Assembly (NCBI RefSeq): GCF_048388525.1
Contig: NZ_DBGCTQ010000121.1
Span: 1 to 64,000 of the forward strand
DNA from: BQOK01 sp048388525
GTDB lineage: Bacteria > Bacillota > Clostridia > Oscillospirales > Ruminococcaceae
Direction of reading: 5' to 3'
Length of the DNA: 64,000 bases
Shown here: positions 42,555 to 50,081 of the stretch, in pieces
How the letters are laid out: every line of letters starts with the position of its first letter
Position numbering within the stretch: the first letter of the stretch is position 1
Notes under the pieces: model-generated
What the model saw: the letters and a program-made list of their open reading frames with translations, nothing else
Database searches by the model: none
Told to the model about the DNA's origin: nothing
Translations under genes and position numbers: made by a program

Positions 42555-42893
42555 TTGAAAACAAATAAACGTATCTTCCATTGCACCCTGCAGGGCCGGG
42601 GCGGACACGGCGCCATGCCCCATGAAACGATGGACCCCATTGTGGCGGCCGCCTGGCTGATCCCGCTGCTGGAGGAGGCCGCCGCCGCCCAGGGGGCCGC
42701 GATCTGCTGGCAGCAGGTGCACGGCGGCACCCGGTTCAACATCATCCCCGAGCAGCTGCGGCTGCAGGGAGTGCTGCGGATCGGACCCGACACCGCCGCC
42801 GGCTGCGAGGAACCTCTGCGCCGGGCGGCCCAGCGGGCGGCGCAGGCGCTGCGGGTGCAGTGCAGCCTGCAATTTGAGGGGGAGGGCCAGTGA
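42555..42893 (+). CDS. Stand-alone M20 lid/dimerisation domain
   Basis: This 112-residue protein is exactly one M20 lid domain. It has the motif GRGGHGAMPHETMDP (H18 and H23) and VHGGTRFNIIPEQLRLQG (N62), the two segments by which one M20 subunit reaches into its partner's active site. It has no catalytic metal domain. The start is TTG at 42555, preceded by AAAGGAAA, and the stop overlaps the start of the M20 catalytic gene. That gene's own lid has lost both motifs, so this protein may supply the lid in trans. The alternative is a remnant of a deleted M20 gene. Confidence 0.78.
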   Translation: MKTNKRIFHCTLQGRGGHGAMPHETMDPIVAAAWLIPLLEEAAAAQGAAICWQQVHGGTRFNIIPEQLRLQGVLRIGPDTAAGCEEPLRRAAQRAAQALRVQCSLQFEGEGQ

Positions 42894-44053
42894 TGACACA
42901 CAATATTTTTGCCCTTGCCCGGGAACAGCAGGAGCAGATGGTGGCCGACCGCCGCTATCTGCACCAAAACCCGGAACCCAGCGGGCAGGAGGAAAACACC
43001 TCCCGCTTTGTATATGACCGGCTGTGCCGGCTGGGCATCGAGTGCCAGCTGTTGAGCTGCCATGGGGTGGTAGGCCATATCTACGGCACAAAACCGGGCA
43101 GGACGCTGGCCCTGCGGGCGGATATGGACGCCCTGCCCATGCAGGAGGAAACGGGCGCCAGCTATTGCTCGCGCAGGCCGGGGGCCATGCACGCCTGCGG
43201 CCACGACGGCCACACCGCCGCGCTGCTGGGGGCGGCCGCGATCCTTTGCCGGCTGAGGGACCAGATACAGGGCGAGGTGCGGCTGCTGTTCCAGCCCGCG
43301 GAGGAGAACTGCCAGGGCGCCAGGGCGATGATCGCCGCCGGAGCGCTGCAGGGAGTGGACACCGTGTTCGGCATGCATGTTACCCTGGAGCAGCCGGCCG
43401 GCCATTTTGACATCAGCACCGGGGTGCGCACCTGCGCGGCCGACCGCTTTGCCCTGCGGTTTGCGGGCGGGGGGAACGGGCCGGGCAGCCAGGCGATCCG
43501 GGCGGCGGCCGCCGCGGTCTCGGCCCTGCAGACCCTGGCCAGCCGCGAGGTGGACCCCAAGACCGTGTTTGCCTTTTCCTGCTGCCAGATGGACGGCGGC
43601 CTGGAGGAAAAAGAGGACACGGTGAGGGTGGAGGGCACCTGCCGGTATTCGGACGAGGCCCTTTGCGGCACGCTGGCGGAAAGGATGCTGCGCATCGCCC
43701 GGGGGGTGAGCGCCCCCTATGGGGTGGAGGCCCAGCTGGAGCTGCAGCATATCGCCTACCCGCTGGTGAACCGGCCGGAGGCCAGCCGCCGCGCGCGGGA
43801 AAGCGCGGCCCAGCTGTTTGGGCCGGACAGCCTGTTTGAGACGGGCACCGACTCGGTGTCGGAGGACTTTGCGGAGTATCTGCGCCTGGTGGACGGCTGC
43901 TACGGCAAGCTGGGGGCGAACCACCGGGACATGCGCCTGGCGCGCCCCAACCACAACCCCGGCTTCGATTTGAACGAGGAGGCCCTTTGCTATGGGGCCA
44001 GCCTGTTTGTGCAGTACGCTTTGAACACGCTGCGAGGACCCGCCGGCCTTTGA
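42893..44053 (+). CDS. M20 family amidohydrolase with degenerate lid domain
   Basis: This 386-residue enzyme has an intact catalytic domain: LALRADMDALPMQEETG, metal ligands in HACGHDGH (C102, H104), QPAEE (E137, E138), FGMHV (H162), SEDF and NHNPGFDLNEEAL. The lid (about 180-290) keeps its length but not its motifs. In place of GxGGHGAxPH it has AGGGNGPGSQA, and in place of HGGTxFNxIP it has QMDGGLEEKEDTVRV. ATG 42893 overlaps the stop of the lid-domain gene, and GAGGGGGAGG lies before it (GTG 42890 is also possible). Probably hydrolyses an N-acyl or N-carbamoyl amino acid. Confidence 0.87.
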   Translation: MTHNIFALAREQQEQMVADRRYLHQNPEPSGQEENTSRFVYDRLCRLGIECQLLSCHGVVGHIYGTKPGRTLALRADMDALPMQEETGASYCSRRPGAMHACGHDGHTAALLGAAAILCRLRDQIQGEVRLLFQPAEENCQGARAMIAAGALQGVDTVFGMHVTLEQPAGHFDISTGVRTCAADRFALRFAGGGNGPGSQAIRAAAAAVSALQTLASREVDPKTVFAFSCCQMDGGLEEKEDTVRVEGTCRYSDEALCGTLAERMLRIARGVSAPYGVEAQLELQHIAYPLVNRPEASRRARESAAQLFGPDSLFETGTDSVSEDFAEYLRLVDGCYGKLGANHRDMRLARPNHNPGFDLNEEALCYGASLFVQYALNTLRGPAGL

Positions 44054-44085
44054 AACCGGGGGGCAAACCTGAGGAGGATGTGCAA

Positions 44086-45399
44086 ATGGATTCTCAAAAG
44101 CTATCGACGAAAACAAAGGTGTGTTATGCGGTAAGCGAAGCGGGCATGCTGATCGTATCCTATACACTGGCCACCCAGCTGATGTTCTTTATGACCGACT
44201 TTTTGGGCATTGCCACCGCGGCGGCGGGGACCATGTTTCTGGTGGCCCGCATTTGGGACGCGGTGAACGACCCCATGATGGGCATCATCACCGAGCGCAG
44301 CTACGCCAGGTGGGGCAAGTACCGCCCCTGGCTGCTGATCGGGGGCGTTCCCCTGGCGGCTTCGCTGTTTTTAAACCTGAACAACGTCCGCTTTGCCGGC
44401 CAGGGCAACCTGATCTACATGTATGCGGTGTATATCCTGTTTGGCATGGCGTACACCGTGGCGTTCATCCCCTACACCACCATGCTGAGCAATCTGGCCC
44501 GCACCCCCGAGGACCGGGCCTCCCTTTCCTCGATCAAGGGCGGTTTCCAGGGTGTGGGCGTGCTGGTGGCCTCGGTGCTGACGGTGCCGCTGCTGCAGTT
44601 TTTCGGCAACGGACAGATCACAGCCGACGGCTTTGGCAAGGTGGGGCTTATTTACGGCGCGATCGCCCTGGCCCTGTTCTGTGTGACCTTTTTTATGGTG
44701 AAGGAGCGGCCTGTGCAGGCGGCCGCCCCGCCCAAGTACACCGCCAAGCTGCTGCTGCGGCTCATTTTTAAAAACCGCAACCTGATGCTGGTGGTGCTGA
44801 TGTACTTTTTTATGTACCTGCGCATCTTTTTAAGCAACGGCGCGGCCATGTATTTCTTTACCTACTCCAGGGGCGATATGTCCATTATGCCGGTGTACAT
44901 GGCCATTTCTTCCATTGTGAACATTGCGGCGGCGCTGCTGGCCCCCCGGCTGGCAAAACGGTTTGGCAAGCGGTGGCTGACCATTGCCAGCGTGGCGGTG
45001 TGCGTGGCGGCCTACGGCGGCCTGTACGCGGCCCGCACGGCCGGCGTGGCGGTGTTTTTGGCCATGGCCATGATCACCTGGCTCAGCGGCTCGGTGCCCT
45101 ATGCGCTGATCTGGGCCTTTGTGGCGGACATCACCGACGAGACCGAGCGGCGGGAGGGCTTCAGGGCCGACGGGATCCTTTACTCGGTGACCAGCTTTGC
45201 CAACAAATTTTCCGGGGCCATCTCCGGGTTTGTGAGCGGCGCTGTTCTGGGCGCCACCGGCTATGCGGCAAACCAGACCCAAAGCCCGCTGGCCCTGTTT
45301 GGCATTGACGTGACCATGTTTATTCTGCCCGCGGTGTGCATGGTGGGCGTGGTGATTGCCATGCTGCTTTACCGGCCGGAAAAAAAGCCCGCCGGATGA
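44086..45399 (+). CDS. GPH family (MelB-like) cation symporter
   Basis: This 437-residue protein has twelve helices. GPH landmarks are FFMTDFLGIATAAAGTMFLVARIWDAVNDPMMGIITERSYARWGKYRPWLLIGG and the second-half PYALIWAFVADITDETERREGFRADGILYS. It takes up a glycoside, hexuronide or related solute with Na+ or H+. The ATG at 44086 has GAGGAGG 8 nt upstream. It is the last gene of the cluster, 32 nt after the M20 gene, so the transported compound may be the M20 substrate. Confidence 0.88.
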   Translation: MDSQKLSTKTKVCYAVSEAGMLIVSYTLATQLMFFMTDFLGIATAAAGTMFLVARIWDAVNDPMMGIITERSYARWGKYRPWLLIGGVPLAASLFLNLNNVRFAGQGNLIYMYAVYILFGMAYTVAFIPYTTMLSNLARTPEDRASLSSIKGGFQGVGVLVASVLTVPLLQFFGNGQITADGFGKVGLIYGAIALALFCVTFFMVKERPVQAAAPPKYTAKLLLRLIFKNRNLMLVVLMYFFMYLRIFLSNGAAMYFFTYSRGDMSIMPVYMAISSIVNIAAALLAPRLAKRFGKRWLTIASVAVCVAAYGGLYAARTAGVAVFLAMAMITWLSGSVPYALIWAFVADITDETERREGFRADGILYSVTSFANKFSGAISGFVSGAVLGATGYAANQTQSPLALFGIDVTMFILPAVCMVGVVIAMLLYRPEKKPAG

Positions 45400-45408
45400 A
45401 ACAAAAAA

Positions 45409-45450
45409 ACGGGATGGACACCCCGGGGACGGGGCGTCCATCTCGTTTTT
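45409..45450 (+). terminator. Terminator after the GPH symporter gene
   Basis: A 17-bp stem (45409-45425 with 45430-45446) with one mismatch and one G-T pair, loop GGGA, then a T run to 45450. Confidence 0.8.
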
Positions 45451-45549
45451 ATTATGCGCGGAAACGGGGAGAAAACAATTGCGGCCGGAACAGAATCGCA
45501 GGGGCGCCGCGGGCCTTTCGCCCTGTGCCGGAGGGTTGGAACGCCGGGG

Positions 45550-45978
45550 TCAGGCCGGCTGCTGGCAGGCGGCCACCCGGCGGCCGAGCAGCAGGAACAG
45601 GCGCACCAGCGCCACGGTGAGCAGGATGTGGAACAGGCCGGTGACGCCGCTGAGGGCGGCGTCCGGCCCCTTTGCCAGCGCGAGGCCGAACACCTGGGAA
45701 AAGCCCCGCAGGCTCATCATGACGGCGGCGCCGACGACGCCGACGTTGTAGAGCGCAAAGACGCCCTTGAACTTGCCGTCGGCCCACAGGCCAAAGCCCT
45801 TTTCCAGCGCCAGCAGCACCAGGCAGAACAGCATGCCCAGGGCAAACAGGTGGGTGTGCACCCGGGCCAGGGCCGTGGGCGCGGTGTAGTGCAGAAACTT
45901 GCTGGTCTCGCGGAAAACGACCCCCATCACAATGCCTGCGACACCATAGGCGAACGCGGCGTTCAACAGTTTTTTCAT
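45550..45978 (-). CDS. DUF2871 membrane protein, copy 2
   Basis: This 142-residue four-helix protein opens MKKLLNAAFAYGVAG like the copy at 33690. It has the matching RVHTHLFALGM (HxH) and YNVGVVGAAVMM segments. It is clearly diverged from copy 1 in the helix ends and tail. AAAGAGGGAT lies before the ATG. It is a single-gene unit. Function unknown. Confidence 0.82.
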   Translation of the reverse strand: MKKLLNAAFAYGVAGIVMGVVFRETSKFLHYTAPTALARVHTHLFALGMLFCLVLLALEKGFGLWADGKFKGVFALYNVGVVGAAVMMSLRGFSQVFGLALAKGPDAALSGVTGLFHILLTVALVRLFLLLGRRVAACQQPA

Positions 45979-46145
45979 AGCGATCCCTCTTTCTATATGA
46001 TATTAGTTATTATTATAATTTATGGAAACCGATTTTGCAAGCCCCGCGGGCGGCGGCCTGTGACTTTTTGGAAAAAGAAAAGGGCGGGGGAAGCATTTTG
46101 CTTCCCCCGCCTGGACAGGGCCTGCAGAGCCGAGACCGCGCTGTT

Positions 46146-46820
46146 TTACGCCTCGGGCCCGAGCAGGGAGTTTGCAAGGATATAGAACTCTTCCTGGCTG
46201 GGCTGCCACTTTTTTTCGAGCGGCTCGAGCCCCTCGTCGAAGAGCCTGGCCTGCTGTTCGTCGAGCTGCATGACCGGGCTGTCGTGGTAAAACCACTTGC
46301 GGCCGTCCAGCGCGCCGGGGCGAAGCTCTTTTGCCAGCATGGCGGCGGGGTACGCGCCGTTTGGCAGGCAGACGTTGTATTTGCGGCAGCTTTTGAAGCC
46401 GCGGCTGACGTAATTGCCGGGGACGCCGAAGATCACGATGAGATCGAAGCCGAGGGCGGCGGCTTTTTGGAAGGAATGCCCGAGCAGCCGCTTGCCATAG
46501 CCCTGCCGCTGGTATTGGGGCAGGACGCTGAGGGGGCCGAAGGTGAGGATGGGCTTTTCGAGGCCGGTTTCATCCACCAGCCTTGCCCTGGTGTACATGA
46601 TGCTGCCGATCACCTGGCCGCCCAGCTCGATCACGAGGTCGAGCTGGGGCACAAAGTCCGGGTGGGAGCGCAGGATGTGCGCCAGATAGTGCTCGGAACA
46701 GCCGGGCACATAAAGGTTATAAAAGGCTTTGCGGGTGATCTCTTCGACCCGCCTGTAGTCGGCGGGGGTTTCGTTTCGGATGACGATGGGGGAAGGGCTT
46801 TGAAGGTCTGCCTGGTGCAT
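46146..46820 (-). CDS. GNAT family N-acetyltransferase
   Basis: This 224-residue protein has GNAT motif A as LTFGPLSVLPQYQRQGYGKRLLGHSFQKAAALG (Q/RxxGxG acetyl-CoA loop QRQGYGK), and an N-terminal IRNETPADYRRVEEITRKAF strand. The C-terminal extension past residue ~150 includes GFKSCRKYNVCLPNG. It acetylates an unknown amine using acetyl-CoA. The start at 46820 has GGGAG 10 nt upstream. The open frame continues beyond it into trkH, which is a shadow. Confidence 0.85.
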   Translation of the reverse strand: MHQADLQSPSPIVIRNETPADYRRVEEITRKAFYNLYVPGCSEHYLAHILRSHPDFVPQLDLVIELGGQVIGSIMYTRARLVDETGLEKPILTFGPLSVLPQYQRQGYGKRLLGHSFQKAAALGFDLIVIFGVPGNYVSRGFKSCRKYNVCLPNGAYPAAMLAKELRPGALDGRKWFYHDSPVMQLDEQQARLFDEGLEPLEKKWQPSQEEFYILANSLLGPEA

Positions 46821-46885
46821 GGATGAATTTCTCCCAAAACAAGTTTTAAATGAGTATTGCCGGTTTTCGGCCAAAAAAACGGGTG

Positions 46886-48337
46886 TCAGATGCGGCGGCT
46901 CCAGCTGTGGCGGCTGACGAGGGCCAGGAGGGGAAAGATCTCGAGCCGGCCCAGCAGCATGTCGGCCGTGAGCACGAGCTTGGGCAGATCGCCGAAGGCG
47001 GCGTAGTTTGCCATGGGGCCCACCACCCCGAAGCCGGGGCCGATGTTGTTGATGCAGGCAAACACCGCCGAGAAATTGCTCTCGAGGGGGAAGCCGTCGA
47101 GCGAGATGAAGATGAAGCTGGCGAACACGATGAACCAGTAGGCGGCAAGATACGCCGACACGCCCTGCTGCACCTCGTCCTCGACCACCTTGCCGTTCAC
47201 GTGGACCAGCTGCACGCTGCGGGGGCGCAGGGTACGCCGGATGTTGCACCGCAGCACCTTGGCCATGATGACCAGCCGGATGACCTTTACGCCGCCGCCG
47301 GTGCTGCCTGCACAGGCGCCGATCAGCATGAGGCAGAGAAGGATCGCCTTGGAGAAGGCGGGCCAGAGATCAAAGTTCACGGTGGAAAAGCCGGTGGTGG
47401 TCATGATGCTGCTGACCTGGAAAAAGGCGTGGCGAATGCTCTCGCCCCAGCTTGCCATCATGGGGCGGATGTTCCAGGCGATCAGCCCGCCCGCCGCCAG
47501 CAGTACCAGCACATAGCAGTGCAGCTCTTCGTCTTTGGCAGCCAGCCTGAAGCGCCGCAGCAGCAGAAGATAATAAATGCTGAAATTCACCCCGAACAGG
47601 GCCATGAAGATGGTGACCACCCATTGCAGGTAGGGGGTGTAGCTTGCCATGCTGTCGGCTTTTACGCCGAAGCCGCCGGTGCCGGCGGTGCCGAAGGCGG
47701 TGCACAGGCTCTCGAACAGGGGCATGCCGCCCCCCAGCAAAAACAGAACACAGAGCGCGGTGAGGGCAACGTACATGGCGTACAGGATCTTGCTGGTCTG
47801 CTTGAGGCGCGGGGTGAATTTGCCCACGCTGGGGCCCGGGCTCTCGGCGCGCATCAGATAAAAGGCGCCGCTTTTGCGCCCGGCGGGCACGATGGCGAGG
47901 GCAAACACCAGAATGCCCATGCCCCCCAGCCAGTGGGTGGTGCTGCGCCAGAACAGCAGCCCCCGGCTGAGGAGGGCGGGGTCGGCCAGGATGGAGGCGC
48001 CGGTGGTGGTAAAACCACTGACCACCTCGAACAAAGCGTCCACATAGCGGGGGATCTGGCCGCTCAGGTAGAAGGGCAGGCAGCCCAGCAGCGACATGAC
48101 CACCCAGCACAGGCCCACGGTGACAAAGGCCTCCTGGGCAAAAAAACCGCCCTTGGCCCGGCGGCCGGCCAGCAGCAGGGCGGCCGCCGCAAGGCCCATG
48201 AGCGCCAGAGAGACCACAAAGGCCAGGGCCACGCCGCCCTCGCCGTCGGCCCAGCACCAAACGAGGCTGGGCAGCATAAAAGCCATCTCCACCAACAGGA
48301 TCAGGCCGATGGTGTGGCTCACAACACGAAAGTTCAA
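46886..48337 (-). CDS. trkH: TrkH family potassium uptake protein
   Basis: This 483-residue channel-like protein has four M1-P-M2 repeats and selectivity-filter segments VSGFTTTGASI, GTAGTGGFGV, IMTTTGFSTV and NNIGPGFGVV. It imports K+ with the TrkA protein encoded just upstream. TTG at 48337 is chosen as start. AAAAAAGGAG is 8 nt away, and the N-terminus MNFRVVSHTIGLILLVEMAFM then fits the family. The GTG at 48382 directly abuts the trkA stop and would add a Gly/Lys leader. Confidence 0.92.
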   Translation of the reverse strand: MNFRVVSHTIGLILLVEMAFMLPSLVWCWADGEGGVALAFVVSLALMGLAAAALLLAGRRAKGGFFAQEAFVTVGLCWVVMSLLGCLPFYLSGQIPRYVDALFEVVSGFTTTGASILADPALLSRGLLFWRSTTHWLGGMGILVFALAIVPAGRKSGAFYLMRAESPGPSVGKFTPRLKQTSKILYAMYVALTALCVLFLLGGGMPLFESLCTAFGTAGTGGFGVKADSMASYTPYLQWVVTIFMALFGVNFSIYYLLLLRRFRLAAKDEELHCYVLVLLAAGGLIAWNIRPMMASWGESIRHAFFQVSSIMTTTGFSTVNFDLWPAFSKAILLCLMLIGACAGSTGGGVKVIRLVIMAKVLRCNIRRTLRPRSVQLVHVNGKVVEDEVQQGVSAYLAAYWFIVFASFIFISLDGFPLESNFSAVFACINNIGPGFGVVGPMANYAAFGDLPKLVLTADMLLGRLEIFPLLALVSRHSWSRRI

Positions 48338-48378
48338 GGCCGCAACTCCTTTTTTGCCCGCCTTGCCGGCGGGCGTGT

Positions 48379-49737
48379 TCACGCAAAGATATCGTTCATG
48401 CGCCGGAACTGGCTTTGGCGGGTCGTTACCACGATGGCGGTATCGCCGGTTTCGTAGTGGGTGGCGCCGTCCGGGATGATGGTGTCGGGGCCGCGGGTGA
48501 TGCAGGAGATCAGCACCCCGGGCTTTACAGGCACGTCCTTGAGGGGCACACCCCGGTGAAGGACCGTGTCGTCGACCCGGAATTCCAGGGCTTCGGCCGC
48601 GCCCTCGGCAATGTGGTGCAGTGCCAGGATGCTGCCGGTCTTATTCTGCATGGCGCGCACATACCTTGTGATGAGGGCGCTGCACAGTTCTTTGGGGCTG
48701 ACCACGCTGCCCACGCCCATGTCCATGAACATGTGGCCGTATTCCAGCCGGTTGACCTTGGTGACCACCTTGCGCACGCCCTGGGCGTGGCCGTACATGC
48801 TGATGACGATGTTTTCTTCGTCCATGCCGGTGAGGGTGACAAGGGCGTCGGTCTGGGCCAGGCCCTCGCTGGCCAGCAGGGCCTGGCTGGAGCCATCGCC
48901 CCAGACTACCGAGGCGCCGGGCAGCTGGTCGGCCAGAAGGCGGGCGCGGGCGCGGTCCTGCTCCACGATTTTGACCGAAACGCGGGCGTCCAGAAGGCGC
49001 TGGGCCAGGTAATAACTCACCCGGCCGCCGCCCACCAGCATGACCTGGCGGATCTTTTGCTTTGTGATGCCCAGATTTTTGATGAGCTGGGCCAGGTTCA
49101 CCGCCCGGGCGGTGACGAAGATGCGGTCGCCCCGGCGCAGCACAAAGCTGCCGTCCGGGATGGTGACCTCGCCCTCGCGCAGCACCGCGCACACCAGCAC
49201 CTTGACCTGGGCGATCTGGTAGAGCTGGTTTAGGGGAACGCCGTCCAGGCGGCTGCCCTCGTCGATGCGCAGGCCCACGATCTCGACCCGGCCTTTGGCA
49301 AAGCCGTCGCGCCGGATGAAGCTGGGAAATTGCAGCAGGTGAAAGATCTCGCGCGCGGCCGAAAGCTCCGGGTTGATGGTGAGCGAAAGGCCCAGTTCCT
49401 CGCGCATGACGTACAGCTGCTCGGAATATTCGGGGTTGCGCACCCGGGCGATGGTGTGGATGCGGGGGTTCAGCTTTTTGGCCGTGAGGCAGCACAGCAG
49501 GTTGATCTCATCGGCGCTGGTGGCGGCGATGAGCAGCTCGGCCTCGTTCACCTTGGCCTGCCGCAGCGCCTCCAGGGTGGCCGCGTTGCCCTGCACCGCC
49601 ATGACGTCGTCGAGGTACATGTTGGCCTGCAATACGTGGGGGTTGGAATCGACAATGGTCACGTCGTGGCCCTCGTGCAGCAGCTGCCGGGTGAGGGCGA
49701 TGCCCACCTTGCCGTCGCCGGCGATAATGATCTTCAT
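48379..49737 (-). CDS. trkA: Trk system potassium transporter TrkA
   Basis: This 452-residue protein has two RCK units, each an NAD-binding Rossmann domain plus a TrkA_C domain: MKIIIAGDGKVGIALTRQLLHEGHDVTIVD and later VMLVGGGRVSYYLAQRLLDARVSVKIVE. It is the cytoplasmic gate of TrkH. The start at 49737 follows CAGGGAGTG. Upstream in-frame sequence is promoter region. trkH follows directly, forming a two-gene operon. Confidence 0.93.
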   Translation of the reverse strand: MKIIIAGDGKVGIALTRQLLHEGHDVTIVDSNPHVLQANMYLDDVMAVQGNAATLEALRQAKVNEAELLIAATSADEINLLCCLTAKKLNPRIHTIARVRNPEYSEQLYVMREELGLSLTINPELSAAREIFHLLQFPSFIRRDGFAKGRVEIVGLRIDEGSRLDGVPLNQLYQIAQVKVLVCAVLREGEVTIPDGSFVLRRGDRIFVTARAVNLAQLIKNLGITKQKIRQVMLVGGGRVSYYLAQRLLDARVSVKIVEQDRARARLLADQLPGASVVWGDGSSQALLASEGLAQTDALVTLTGMDEENIVISMYGHAQGVRKVVTKVNRLEYGHMFMDMGVGSVVSPKELCSALITRYVRAMQNKTGSILALHHIAEGAAEALEFRVDDTVLHRGVPLKDVPVKPGVLISCITRGPDTIIPDGATHYETGDTAIVVTTRQSQFRRMNDIFA

Positions 49738-49842
49738 GCCTGGCACTCCCTGTTCTTTGTGATGGGAAAACGGGCCCCGCGGCCCGCACAAAACACAGCG
49801 CGCCCCGCCGCCCCAAGGGACCTGCGCCGCGCACTTACCTAT

Positions 49843-49871
49843 ACTATAACCGCACAGCGAAAAAGAAGCAA
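49843..49871 (-). promoter_or_regulatory. Promoter of trkA-trkH
   Basis: On the minus strand TTGCTT (49866-49871) and TATAGT (49843-49848) are 17 bp apart, about 105 nt before trkA. Confidence 0.7.
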
Positions 49872-49999
49872 GTGACAAAGACGCTTTTTCGCCAAAACCA
49901 GCCCCGGAACCGGACAAAAAGCCCCTTTTGGAAAAAGCGCAGCGGGCGCGCCGCCCGGCGAAACCGCCTTGCCGGACCCGGGGATGCGGCGGCTTTTTC
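49872..49999. other. Non-coding spacer between the divergent trkA and 50082 genes
   Basis: GC-rich DNA between two outward promoters. I see no gene, repeat or clear binding site in it. Confidence 0.45.
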
Positions 50000-50028
50000 T
50001 TGACATGGGCCGCCGCGTGGGATACCAT
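50000..50028 (+). promoter_or_regulatory. Promoter of the C39-like gene
   Basis: TTGACA (50000-50005) and TACCAT (50023-50028) are 17 bp apart, 53 nt before the ATG at 50082. Confidence 0.75.
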
Positions 50029-50081
50029 AAAGATAAGAAAGGGCGGCATGCCGCCGCCCGCAAATTTGGGACGGAGCGAAG

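Noticed and set aside
46821..47249. N-terminal extension of the acetyltransferase into trkH
   Set aside because: The extra residues are Arg/Pro/Gly-rich and antisense-like in composition. They overlap the end of trkH in another frame, and a ribosome site fits the ATG at 46820.
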